Below, piece after piece: positions 51,480 through 59,626 of a DNA stretch of 64,000 nt. The notes beneath the pieces are model-generated. The model did not search any database and had not been told where the DNA came from. It worked only from the letters and a program-made list of their open reading frames with translations. Location: assembly GCF_029854705.2 (NCBI RefSeq), contig NZ_CP139035.1, forward strand, positions 1,054,001 to 1,118,000, read 5' to 3'. The translations under genes were made by a program, and so were the position numbers. Position 1 is the first letter of the stretch, and each line of letters starts with the position of its first letter. This DNA comes from Akkermansia sp. N21116. GTDB lineage: Bacteria > Verrucomicrobiota > Verrucomicrobiia > Verrucomicrobiales > Akkermansiaceae.

Positions 51480-52142
51480 TCAGTCCTTGCTTTCCGCGTA
51501 GACATTCAGTTTCTCGGAAAGTTCACGGGAAACGTCGCAGGCTTCGCGTTCTTCCGTGACCGAGATTTTCACGACAAGGCCGCGGGATTCGTAGTAGCGG
51601 GCGACGGGAAGCGTCATGGATTCGAAGTCTTTCCAGCGTTTGGCGAAAGCGTCGATGTTGTCATCCTTGCGCGTTGTCATGGTTCCTCCGCACTTGGGGC
51701 AGATTTCCAAAGTACTGTTCTGAACGACAAAGTTGCAGGACGAACATTCGCGGCGCTGGAGGATGCGCTGCTCGATCAATTTGCGGGAAACATCCATCCA
51801 AACGACAACATCGATTCCCAGTCCGCGCTGGGAAAGGAAATTGTCGAGCGTTTCCGCTTGGGCAACAGTACGGGGATATCCGTCGAGGATCCAAGAGGAA
51901 TCGTCGGCATCGGCGAGCCAGGTACGAACGATGTCGTTGACAACTTCGTCAGGGACGAGCTTGGCCTGCTCCATATAGCTTTGAGCTCTCCTTCCCAAAG
52001 CCGTACAATTTTCGATTTCCCGGCGCAACAGGGCTCCCGTACTTAAAGTCTCCAGTCGGAACGTGTCGGACAGGTATCTGCCTTGAGTGCCTTTTCCCGA
52101 TGCGGGACCGCCAACCAAAATGAATCTCTTGAGTTTTTTCAT
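51480..52142 (-). CDS. adk: adenylate kinase
   Basis: A 220-residue enzyme interconverting ATP plus AMP and two ADP. The P-loop VGGPASGKGTQ is at about 10-20. The LID domain has four cysteines, CSSCNFVV and CPKCGGT (about 135-160), so it binds zinc rather than relying on the hydrogen-bonded Asp/Thr set of E. coli Adk. The invariant DGYPRT motif is present near 90. It is located between secY and map in the spc-type operon. Confidence 0.95.
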   Translation of the reverse strand: MKKLKRFILVGGPASGKGTQGRYLSDTFRLETLSTGALLRREIENCTALGRRAQSYMEQAKLVPDEVVNDIVRTWLADADDSSWILDGYPRTVAQAETLDNFLSQRGLGIDVVVWMDVSRKLIEQRILQRRECSSCNFVVQNSTLEICPKCGGTMTTRKDDNIDAFAKRWKDFESMTLPVARYYESRGLVVKISVTEEREACDVSRELSEKLNVYAESKD

Positions 52143-52193
52143 TATGAAAAGGGGGGAGTGAGGGGAGAAATCCAGGGACGGGATTGACCCATG

Positions 52194-53696
52194 TTAGAAT
52201 TTTGTAAATACGTAGGCGGCAATGGCTCCTCCCAGAAGAACGATTGCGATGACGACCCAGATGATAGTTACGGTCGTGCTGTTGGCAGCTTCGCCCGTAC
52301 CCTGCAGGTGGTTGTATTTACCGCGGATCTTACCTTTTTTAAGGAACCCGTCGTAGTTGCGCTGCAACAGAGTTGTTTCGACCTGACGCATGGCGTCAAG
52401 CAGAACACCGACGAGAATCAGAAGGCTGGTACCGCCGAAGAACTGGGCAACGATCGGGTTAAGAGCCCCGGATGCCTGAAGCATGGAGGGAACAAAGAAG
52501 ATAAGGGTCAGAAACAGGGAGCCGGCAAACGTCAATCTCTGCATTGTTTGATCCAGAAAAATGGCCGTGGGAGGGCCGGGGCGGATACCGGGGATGTAGC
52601 CGCCGTTACGCTTGAGATCTTCTGCAATCTGGGAAGGCTGGAACATGGTAGCTACCCAGAAGTAGGAGAAGAAGAAGATCATGAAGGCTGAAATGATGTA
52701 GTAGGGGTAGCCGTTCGGACTCATCCAGTTGTTGATAAGCATGGCAATCCAGCTGGAAGGCCAGATCTGCATGATCAAAAGCTGGGGCAGGGACATGATG
52801 GCCGTGGCGAAAATGACGGGCATCACGCCGGAGTAGTTCAACTTCAACGGCAGGTACTGCGTCGGGGCATTGAACATCTTGTTTCCGTTTCCGGCAACGC
52901 GCTTGGCGTACTGGACGGCAATGCGGCGCTGCGCTTGTGTAACGGTGACGACTAGTGCGATGACGACGATCAGGAAGGCAATGAGTGCTACCAGGGCCAG
53001 AGCTCCGGTGGGGTTGATTTGGTTGGGACTTGGATGGACGAGTGTTTTCCAAGCCAGGGTCAAGGCACCGGGCAGGGAGTGGATGATGTTGACGCAGATG
53101 ATCAGGGAGACACCGTTGCCGATGCCCTTTTCCGTAATCTGGTCACCGATCCACATCAGGAACATGGTGCCGGCCACAATCGTCAGAATCGTGGAAATGA
53201 CGAACATCGGTCCGGGGAACATGACCAGGTCACCGAATTTGTCAATGCCGGAGAGGAAGTTCAAACGTTCCGGGTGTTCCAGAGAGACGACGAGGAACCA
53301 CCCCTGGACGATGGCGATGCCAATGGCGATGCCGCGCGTCCACTTCGTCATTTTCTGGCGTCCGCCTTCTTCGCGCACCATCTTGCTCCATTGCGGCACG
53401 ACGGCCGTGAGGAGCTGGGTCATAATAGAGGCGGAGATGTACGGCATGATCCCCAATGCGAAAATACCGAGCTGCTGGAGGCCGCCACCGGAAAAGATCG
53501 TCAGCACGGAGGCAAGACCTCCTATGCCGCTTTCATCCGAGGACTGGTGCTCGATCCACTGCTGCAGGACTTCGACATTAACGCCGGGCAGCGGAAGATG
53601 GACACCGAGACGGACGATGATAATCATCGCCAGTGTGAACAAGATCCGGTTGCGCAGCTCCGGAACTTTCATTGAATTCGCAAATGCGGAGATCAT
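52194..53696 (-). CDS. secY: protein translocase subunit SecY
   Basis: A 500-residue polytopic protein with ten transmembrane helices, the channel of the Sec machinery. Landmarks are the N-terminal NSMKVPELRNRILFTLAMIIIVRLG, a large second periplasmic loop, and GIGNGVSLIICVN near 190. ATG 53696 was chosen because the upstream extension does not belong to SecY. The 183-base gap to rplO is long for this operon and carries a hairpin, which suggests separate control. Confidence 0.94.
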   Translation of the reverse strand: MISAFANSMKVPELRNRILFTLAMIIIVRLGVHLPLPGVNVEVLQQWIEHQSSDESGIGGLASVLTIFSGGGLQQLGIFALGIMPYISASIMTQLLTAVVPQWSKMVREEGGRQKMTKWTRGIAIGIAIVQGWFLVVSLEHPERLNFLSGIDKFGDLVMFPGPMFVISTILTIVAGTMFLMWIGDQITEKGIGNGVSLIICVNIIHSLPGALTLAWKTLVHPSPNQINPTGALALVALIAFLIVVIALVVTVTQAQRRIAVQYAKRVAGNGNKMFNAPTQYLPLKLNYSGVMPVIFATAIMSLPQLLIMQIWPSSWIAMLINNWMSPNGYPYYIISAFMIFFFSYFWVATMFQPSQIAEDLKRNGGYIPGIRPGPPTAIFLDQTMQRLTFAGSLFLTLIFFVPSMLQASGALNPIVAQFFGGTSLLILVGVLLDAMRQVETTLLQRNYDGFLKKGKIRGKYNHLQGTGEAANSTTVTIIWVVIAIVLLGGAIAAYVFTKF

Positions 53697-53824
53697 ATAT
53701 AATAGGGTATGTGAGAAAATTGACGTGCAGCTGCATCTTGCGTGAACCTCCGCAATGCCCTCAGGCAGTCTGGGCAATTGTTGACACTCCCCGGAGGGAG
53801 AAGAGGATCTTGAACGCGCATCAA

Positions 53825-53857
53825 CGAACCGGGCGGAGCTGCGTCACACCCGGTTCG
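53825..53857 (-). promoter_or_regulatory. hairpin between rplO and secY
   Basis: A perfect 9-bp stem (CGAACCGGG and CCCGGTTCG, 15-base loop) lies 22 bases after the rplO stop on the minus strand. There is no T-run, so it could be an attenuator, a processing site or a partial terminator that sets the secY level apart from the ribosomal proteins. Confidence 0.4.
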
Positions 53858-53879
53858 CGGAAGAATTTCATCACCCGGA

Positions 53880-54338
53880 TCAGGCTTCGCTCAGAACGGT
53901 GAGAGTACCACCGGCCTGGGTGACCTTTTCGCGGGCGGAAGCGCTGACGAAATCAACGGTGACGTTGAGTTTCTTGGTCAGTTCGCCATTGCCAAGAAGT
54001 TTGACGGCGTCGCAGTTCCCCTGGACGAGGCCAACGGAACGCAGCGTGTTTTCGTCGACAATTTCACCGGCTTCGAAGAACTTGTCGAGCTGGGAAACGT
54101 TGACGGCGACGATAGTGTCACGGAAACGCTTGTTGCTGAATCCCTTCTTGGGAAGACGGCGGTGAAGGGGCATCTGACCGCCTTCGAATCCCGGACGGAT
54201 GGTACCGCCGGAACGTGCTTTCTGGCCCTTGTTGCCCTTGCCGCAGGTTTTGCCGAGGCCGGAGCTTTCACCGTTGCCGAGGCGCTTTTTGCGGTGCTTG
54301 GCTCCGGGATTGGGCTTAATCGAATGAAGTTTAAGCAT
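53880..54338 (-). CDS. rplO: 50S ribosomal protein L15
   Basis: A 152-residue protein of the large subunit. The N-terminal MLKLHSIKPNPGAKHRKKRLGNGESSGLGKT and the central GFEGGQMPLHRRLPKKGF are characteristic Gly/Lys/Arg-rich segments of L15. Length is slightly above average. It is followed by secY after an unusually long gap. The usual preceding gene rpmD (L30) is absent: only 61 bases separate it from rpsE. Confidence 0.94.
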   Translation of the reverse strand: MLKLHSIKPNPGAKHRKKRLGNGESSGLGKTCGKGNKGQKARSGGTIRPGFEGGQMPLHRRLPKKGFSNKRFRDTIVAVNVSQLDKFFEAGEIVDENTLRSVGLVQGNCDAVKLLGNGELTKKLNVTVDFVSASAREKVTQAGGTLTVLSEA

Positions 54339-54399
54339 CTGTCTAAAATGATAGGTTGATGGTGAAATAGGGAGGAACCGGAGCTCCTCCCTTCAAGGA

Positions 54400-55086
54400 T
54401 TAGATGGCCTTTTCCTTCTTCAAACCGCGCTGGGAAAGAACCTGGTCGCTCGTACGCAGGGAAGCGAGGGCATTCAGGGTGGCTTTCACGACGTTGGCGT
54501 GATTGGAGGAACCGAGGGACTTGGCGATGATATCGCGGACACCGGCAGCTTCAAGGACGGCACGGACGGTGTTGCCGGCGATCAATCCGGTACCGGGGGA
54601 GGCAGGCTTCAGCAGAACTTTGCCGCCGCCGAATTCCGTGTATACTTCATGCGGGATGGTGCCGTCGACGATAGCAACAGGGCGCAGGGCACGTTTGGCG
54701 CTTTCCGTAGCTTTGCGGATGGCGTCGGCTACTTCGTTGGCCTTGCCGAATCCGTAGCCGACGCGGCCTTCCTGGTCGCCACTCACAACGAGGGCGGAGA
54801 AGGAGAAGCGACGACCACCTTTGACGACCTTGGCGCAACGGTTGATGAAGACAACCTTTTCCATGAGCTGGGGGCCTTCTTCTTCTGGAACCTCGGCTTG
54901 GGGACCACGGCGTCCGTCACGACGGGGACCGCCTTCGCGGCGGGGACCACGGGGACCGCGGGGGCCACCGGGGAAGTTACCGTTACCACGGCCACGGGGA
55001 GCTCTGGTGGAAGCGGGCTGCTGGGTTTCAGCGGGAGCGGACGCTTCGGGAGTTGCCGGTACGGAGTTTTCCGTTTCGTTATTCAT
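54400..55086 (-). CDS. rpsE: 30S ribosomal protein S5 with long Gly/Arg/Pro-rich extension
   Basis: A 228-residue protein; the usual S5 is about 165. Residues about 75-228 are the canonical S5 domain ([23 protein letters not shown], then [18 protein letters not shown]). Residues 1-74 are a low-complexity tail with acidic/Ala/Pro stretches, then repeated [11 protein letters not shown] and GRGNGN motifs, which can bind RNA. S5 is near the mRNA entry channel, so this extension could influence initiation. ATG 55086 is preceded by only 22 bases from the previous gene, and no alternative start near the S5 domain looked better. Confidence 0.94.
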   Translation of the reverse strand: MNNETENSVPATPEASAPAETQQPASTRAPRGRGNGNFPGGPRGPRGPRREGGPRRDGRRGPQAEVPEEEGPQLMEKVVFINRCAKVVKGGRRFSFSALVVSGDQEGRVGYGFGKANEVADAIRKATESAKRALRPVAIVDGTIPHEVYTEFGGGKVLLKPASPGTGLIAGNTVRAVLEAAGVRDIIAKSLGSSNHANVVKATLNALASLRTSDQVLSQRGLKKEKAI

Positions 55087-55108
55087 TGTTGGGGAATCTT
55101 TCTCTCAA

Positions 55109-55471
55109 TTAGAATTTCAAACCAGCTTCACGGGCGGCGTCGGCCAAAGCCTTAACCTTGCCATGGAAGGAGAAACCACCGCGGTCGAAAACGACTTCAG
55201 TGATGTTGGCAGCCTTGGCGCGTTCGGCAACGAGGGTACCGACTTTCGTGGCGGTATCGCTGTTGGCGAGTTTAGCGGGAGAGGCGATGGAAGCATCAGC
55301 CGTTGAGGCGGAGCAGAGGGTGACGCCCTTCACGTCGTCGATGATTTGAGCATAGACGTGACGGTTGGAGAAGTGAACAGCCAAACGGGGACGGGAAGCG
55401 GTACCGGTAACCTTTCTGCGGATGCGGCGATGGATCCTTTCGCGGATGGCCTTGCGATTGATAGTACTCAT
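55109..55471 (-). CDS. rplR: 50S ribosomal protein L18
   Basis: A 120-residue 5S rRNA-binding protein. The Arg/Lys-rich N-terminus ([27 protein letters not shown]) and the C-terminal [22 protein letters not shown] are typical, and length is normal. It sits in the conserved rplF-rplR-rpsE order. Confidence 0.95.
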   Translation of the reverse strand: MSTINRKAIRERIHRRIRRKVTGTASRPRLAVHFSNRHVYAQIIDDVKGVTLCSASTADASIASPAKLANSDTATKVGTLVAERAKAANITEVVFDRGGFSFHGKVKALADAAREAGLKF

Positions 55472-55503
55472 ATTCTGTGAGTTTAATGCAAATTGTTAGC
55501 GAA

Positions 55504-56043
55504 TTACTTGCCGACGCTCTTACCTTCCTTGCGGCGGATGATTTCACCGGCATAACGGACACCTTTACCCTTGTAGGGTTCCGGCGGATAGTAGGCGCGC
55601 ACTTCGGCGGCGAACTGTCCGACTACCTGCTTGTCGACACCTTCCACCTTGACCTTGGTGTTGTCGGTCACGGTGACCGTCAATCCTTGGGGAATGGGGT
55701 GGTTGATGGGGTGGGATTTACCGAGGTTGAGGTCGAGGATGTTACCCTTGACAGCGGCACGGAAACCGACGCCGATGATTTCAAGGTCCTTGACGAAGCC
55801 CTGGCTGACGCCCGTGACCATGTTGCTGATCAGGGAACGGCTGGTGCCGTGGAGGGCGCGGTGCTTGCGGCTTTCGCTCGCACGGGAAACGGTCAGTTCC
55901 GTTCCTTCAAGCGTAGCGGTGATACCTTCGGGAAGTTCCCAGGAAAGCTTTCCCTTGGGACCATCGACGTTGATGGTGGAACCGTCGATCTTCACCGTTA
56001 CCTTGTCCGGCACAATGATGGATTTTTTACCAACTCGAGACAT
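55504..56043 (-). CDS. rplF: 50S ribosomal protein L6
   Basis: A 179-residue protein of two similar alpha/beta domains. N-terminal MSRVGKKSIIVPDKV and C-terminal EPYKGKGVRYAGEIIRRKEGKSVGK are characteristic. Length is normal. It lies between rpsH and rplR with short spacers as in the spc operon. Confidence 0.95.
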   Translation of the reverse strand: MSRVGKKSIIVPDKVTVKIDGSTINVDGPKGKLSWELPEGITATLEGTELTVSRASESRKHRALHGTSRSLISNMVTGVSQGFVKDLEIIGVGFRAAVKGNILDLNLGKSHPINHPIPQGLTVTVTDNTKVKVEGVDKQVVGQFAAEVRAYYPPEPYKGKGVRYAGEIIRRKEGKSVGK

Positions 56044-56065
56044 TGTTCGTGTAAAGTTTCAGGGT

Positions 56066-56467
56066 TTACCAAACGAGGGCGATGAGTTCACCGCCGTAGT
56101 TCTGCTTGCGAGCCTGCGCACCGGTCATCATTCCGTGAGAGGTGGAGACGATGGCGATACCGAGTCCGCTGAGGACGCGGGGAACTTCAGAAGAGGCGAT
56201 GTATTGGCGGCGTCCGGGCTTGGAGCAGCGCTTGACGTCCGTAAGAACAGGTTTGCCCTGTTCCGTGAACTTCGTCTTCACCTTGATTTCTTTCTGGATG
56301 CCTTCACCTACGATTTCGTAGTTCCAGATGTAGCCTTCTTCCTTGAGGATGCGGGCGATTTCAGCCTTGATCTTCGAGAAGGGAGCGGAGAATTCCTCTT
56401 TGCGGGCGTTGCTCGCATTCTTGAGGCGGGTGAGGAAATCCGAGATGGGGTCAGTAATAACGGCCAT
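56066..56467 (-). CDS. rpsH: 30S ribosomal protein S8
   Basis: A 133-residue protein binding 16S helix 21. MAVITDPISDFLTRLKNA at the start and SSEVPRVLSGLGIAIVSTSHGMMTGAQA near the end are typical. In many bacteria rpsN (S14) lies between rplE and rpsH, but the gap here is only 35 bases, so it must be encoded elsewhere. Confidence 0.95.
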   Translation of the reverse strand: MAVITDPISDFLTRLKNASNARKEEFSAPFSKIKAEIARILKEEGYIWNYEIVGEGIQKEIKVKTKFTEQGKPVLTDVKRCSKPGRRQYIASSEVPRVLSGLGIAIVSTSHGMMTGAQARKQNYGGELIALVW

Positions 56468-56502
56468 TTGATGAAAAAAGTTAAGCGTTCGCGTTATGTT
56501 TC

Positions 56503-57060
56503 TCAGGCCTTCTTCTGTTCGCGGAAGGGCACGCCCAGTTCGCGGAGGAGATCACGACCTTCTTCGTCCGTATTGGCGGACGTCACAAAAATGATGTCGA
56601 AGCCGATCTGGCGCTTGATCTGATCCAGTTCGATTTCAGGGAAAATGGACTGGTCGGAGATACCGACGGCATAGTTGCCGCGACCGTCGAAGGACTTGGC
56701 GGAAAGGCCGCGGAAGTCGCGAATGTTCGGCGAGGTGATATTGATGAAGCGGTCCAGGAATTCCCACATGCGGGTTCCGCGCAGTGTGACGCGGGCGCCG
56801 AGGACTTCCCCTTCGCGCACTTTGAAGTTGGCGACGCTCTTGCGGGCGTAGGTCATGGCCGGCTTTTGACCGGTGATTTTGGCAATTTCATTGACGGCAT
56901 CCTCGACTGCTTGCTTGCGGTCGGGTTGTTTGCCCATGCAGGAAGTCACCACGATCTTTTCCAACTTGGGGATCTGGTGGACGTTTGCGTAGGCGTGCTT
57001 CGCTTGAAGTGCCGGAGCAACTTTTTCGCGGTAGTATGTCTGTAACGTTGGTGTACTCAT
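56503..57060 (-). CDS. rplE: 50S ribosomal protein L5
   Basis: A 185-residue protein that binds 5S rRNA and contacts the P-site tRNA. Landmarks are KIVVTSCMGKQ (about 35-45), GQKPAMTYARKSVANFKVREG (about 70-90) and FDIIFVTSANTDEEGRDLL near the C-terminus. Length is normal. It follows rplX by 63 bases. Confidence 0.95.
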   Translation of the reverse strand: MSTPTLQTYYREKVAPALQAKHAYANVHQIPKLEKIVVTSCMGKQPDRKQAVEDAVNEIAKITGQKPAMTYARKSVANFKVREGEVLGARVTLRGTRMWEFLDRFINITSPNIRDFRGLSAKSFDGRGNYAVGISDQSIFPEIELDQIKRQIGFDIIFVTSANTDEEGRDLLRELGVPFREQKKA

Positions 57061-57123
57061 TGTTTTAGCGGGTCAGCTCTAATGATCGTTTTGTTAACGG
57101 CTTAAGCGCAGGGTAGGCATTGC

Positions 57124-57351
57124 CTAGCCAACCTTCTTCACATTGGAGATATGAATTGGGGCGTCGATCTCTTGAATGCCGCCTTCGGGGTTCTGTTCGG
57201 TCGGGCGCACAGCTTTTTTGGCTTTGCGGGCGCCTTCTACGATGACAGTTCCCTTGGCTGCGTTCACCGAGAGAACGGTGCCGCGCTTGCCCTTGTGGTC
57301 GCGTCCGGCGATGATTTCTACTTCGTCGCCTTTTTTCACGTGGGTCTTCAT
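57124..57351 (-). CDS. rplX: 50S ribosomal protein L24, short form
   Basis: A 75-residue L24; many bacterial L24 proteins have about 100. The KOW motif ([22 protein letters not shown], about 4-25) and [22 protein letters not shown] are intact, but the protein ends after ISNVKKVG and lacks the C-terminal extension of E. coli-type L24. No alternative frame continues the family sequence, so this looks like a genuine short form. It is the first ribosomal gene of this truncated spc cluster. Confidence 0.92.
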   Translation of the reverse strand: MKTHVKKGDEVEIIAGRDHKGKRGTVLSVNAAKGTVIVEGARKAKKAVRPTEQNPEGGIQEIDAPIHISNVKKVG

Positions 57352-57444
57352 GGTTCTGTGTATTACGCAGTTGCGTGGTTTTTGATGCCGCCAAACAATA
57401 TGGCGGGGCGCAAACCCTACTACGGCTCAGGGGTTTTCGTCAAG
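57352..57444 (-). promoter_or_regulatory. predicted promoter and leader of the rplX operon
   Basis: On the minus strand, a TTGACG hexamer (57439-57444) lies about 90 bases before ATG 57351. Two small perfect hairpins occur in the leader: CCGCCA-7 bases-TGGCGG (57388-57406) and ACGCA-2 bases-TGCGT (57365-57376). The leader could carry an autoregulatory site for a ribosomal protein, as in other spc operons. The -10 is not clear. Confidence 0.4.
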
Positions 57445-57570
57445 CCCGCATTCGTTTTTTTCAAATTTTTCCGTTTCCGGGACCCCTTGAGGCATAAAAT
57501 TTTAGATTGCGGAGGGATCGAGTATCCCTTCGTTTTCGATTGGGAATATTGCCTGAATTTCTCCGGAGCG

Positions 57571-58443
57571 TCATGCCTGGTCCCAGGGGAGTTCTGCTCC
57601 CTGCCAGCGTAGTTTGGCGCGGAGAAGCTGGCCGAAGTTGTAACCCGGCATGTGGACGAGGAGGAGTTTTTCCTCCGCTTTGCGAATGACGAGGTGTTCT
57701 CCGACATCAATGCTTTGGGTGTCGCGCCCGTCGGCAGAATATTGCATGGAATCCGCTCTTCCCCGGCGTGCCCTGGGCCGAAGGCGGATGGTTGCCTGGT
57801 CGGGAAGGACGACAGAACGGTTGGTCAGGCTGTGCGGACAGATCGGAGTCACGCAGAAAACGGAGGATTCCGGCCAGATGAGCGGACCTCCTGCGGAAAG
57901 CGAGTAGGCGGAAGAGCCTGTCGGCGTGGCTACGAGGATGCCGTCGGCGTGATAGCGGTTCAGAAGGCGGCCGTCGACTTCGGCGTCCAGATCGACCATT
58001 TTCCCGGTCTGATTTCTGGTGAGAGTGATTTCGTTGAGAGCCAGTTTGCGCTGGCTGCGGGGCTCTCCATTTTCTCCGACGGGGTAGGTTTCCAGCATGG
58101 TGCGTGCTTCCACGGAACACGTCCCGTCGGCCAGGGATTGGACCAGTGCATCGATTTCGTGAACGGAAATTGTCGTCAGGAATCCGAGGCGCCCCAGATT
58201 GACTCCGGCCATCGGGATGTCGAGCATGGCCGCCTTGGAGGCGGCGGACAGCATGGTGCCGTCTCCCCCGAATGTAATGATCAGGTCCGTTCCGGCGGCA
58301 TCTTCTTCGAAGGATTTGCGACTACGGATGGAAATGACGCGGATACTGCGGCTTTGGAAAGCCTTGCGGGCGGCTTTGATGGCTTCCGGGACACCCGGTT
58401 TGTCGGCGGGTGCGATCAAGCCGACACATTGGGGAACGAACAT
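57571..58443 (-). CDS. nadK: NAD kinase
   Basis: A 290-residue ATP-dependent NAD kinase producing NADP. The family GGDGT motif (ITFGGDGTMLSA, about 55-66), GVNLGRLGFLTT (about 78-89), LNEITLTR near 136, and ATPTGSSAYSLSAGGP (about 172-187) are in order. Length is normal. It is upstream of rplX on the same strand but 219 bases away, occupying the place where rplN and rpsQ would stand in a standard spc operon. It is divergent from ilvE. Confidence 0.94.
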   Translation of the reverse strand: MFVPQCVGLIAPADKPGVPEAIKAARKAFQSRSIRVISIRSRKSFEEDAAGTDLIITFGGDGTMLSAASKAAMLDIPMAGVNLGRLGFLTTISVHEIDALVQSLADGTCSVEARTMLETYPVGENGEPRSQRKLALNEITLTRNQTGKMVDLDAEVDGRLLNRYHADGILVATPTGSSAYSLSAGGPLIWPESSVFCVTPICPHSLTNRSVVLPDQATIRLRPRARRGRADSMQYSADGRDTQSIDVGEHLVIRKAEEKLLLVHMPGYNFGQLLRAKLRWQGAELPWDQA

Positions 58444-58631
58444 GTCTCGCTATATACACAACCAGAGGGAAAACTCAACCCCGCATTCGGCGGAATATCC
58501 GGTGAATGGTCATTTTTTCTCCTCCGGAACCGCTGAAATGTCAGGAAATAATAAGGAATCGAACTTATTCCTTTTATTTCTCGAAGTGTCGATTAAAATA
58601 CTCCGGCATTAATTTTGTTATTTCCTGCATT

Positions 58632-59501
58632 ATGAAAATTTGGCTAGACGGCAAACTGGTTGACGAAACGGAAGCGAAGCTCTCCGTGTTCGATCATGGC
58701 ACTCTTTACGGCGACGGCATTTTCGAAGGCATCCGTTTTTACAATGGCCGGGTCTTCCGTCTGGAGGATCATATCGTCCGCTTGTTTGATTCGGCCCGGT
58801 ATCTTCTTCTGGATATACCCTATGCCTTTGACGAAATCATCCACGCTACCTGCGAAACCGTAGCGGCTTCCGGTCTGTCGGACGGCTATATCCGCCTGGT
58901 GGTGACACGCGGCGTCGGCAATCTCGGGTTGAGTCCTTTCAACTGCAAGAATGCGTCGGTGTACATTATTGCCGACAAGATCGCCTTGTACGATCCCTCC
59001 GTGTATGAAAACGGATTGGCTCTCATCACCAGTTCCGTGCGCCGCAACCGTCCGGACATGGTCTGTCCGCAAGTGAAGTCGCTCAACTACCTCAATAACA
59101 TCCTGGCCAAGATGGAAGCCGTGCGGATGGGTGTTGCCGAGGCCCTCATGCTCAATGAAGCCGGCAATGTCGCCGAATGCACGGGCGACAACATTTTCAT
59201 CGTGAAAAACGGCACTGTCTTTACTCCGCCCGTGACCGACGGTGCGCTGGACGGTATTACCCGCCGCGTCGTTCTTGAAATCTGCAACGAACTCGGCATT
59301 CCCGCCGAGGAACGTACGATGAACCGTTACACCGTTACCTGCGCGGACGAATGCTTCCTGACGGGTACTGCCGCCGAATGCGTGCCGGTGACGAAGATGG
59401 ACGGTTATGTGATCGGCTCCGGCAAAATCGGTCCTGTGACGGCCCGGTTGCTGGCCCGCTTCAAGGAACTGACTGCTACGACGGGTACTCCCGTTGCATA
59501 A
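58632..59501 (+). CDS. ilvE: branched-chain amino acid aminotransferase (class IV)
   Basis: A 289-residue fold-type IV PLP aminotransferase. Landmarks are LSVFDHGTLYGDGIFEGIRFYNG (about 17-39), CPQVKSLNYLNNILAKMEA (about 147-165) with the PLP lysine, EAGNVAECTGDNIFIV (about 176-191) and ECFLTGTAAECVPVTKMDG near the C-terminus. It catalyses the last step of leucine, isoleucine and valine synthesis; D-amino-acid aminotransferase is a related alternative. ATG 58632 was chosen; an in-frame extension upstream is not family sequence. Confidence 0.88.
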   Translation: MKIWLDGKLVDETEAKLSVFDHGTLYGDGIFEGIRFYNGRVFRLEDHIVRLFDSARYLLLDIPYAFDEIIHATCETVAASGLSDGYIRLVVTRGVGNLGLSPFNCKNASVYIIADKIALYDPSVYENGLALITSSVRRNRPDMVCPQVKSLNYLNNILAKMEAVRMGVAEALMLNEAGNVAECTGDNIFIVKNGTVFTPPVTDGALDGITRRVVLEICNELGIPAEERTMNRYTVTCADECFLTGTAAECVPVTKMDGYVIGSGKIGPVTARLLARFKELTATTGTPVA

Positions 59502-59626
59502 AAAGGCTTCTTCTCTCCCTGAACCGGTCCCGGGAGCGTGTCTCCCTGACGTGCCCGTGGCCTTATTGCGAGTGGCAGTCGGTATTTGCCCGCCGATCCT
59601 GCCTCTCGCTATCCCCCCATACGACC

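Noticed and set aside
54339-54399. Hidden rpmD (L30) gene between rpsE and rplO
   Set aside because: Only 61 bases are available, too few for L30.
56468-56502. Hidden rpsN (S14) gene between rplE and rpsH
   Set aside because: The gap is only 35 bases, too short to encode S14.
57065-57394. Frameshift in rplX that would restore a longer L24
   Set aside because: The alternative frame adds residues unlike any L24 C-terminus before reaching rplE.
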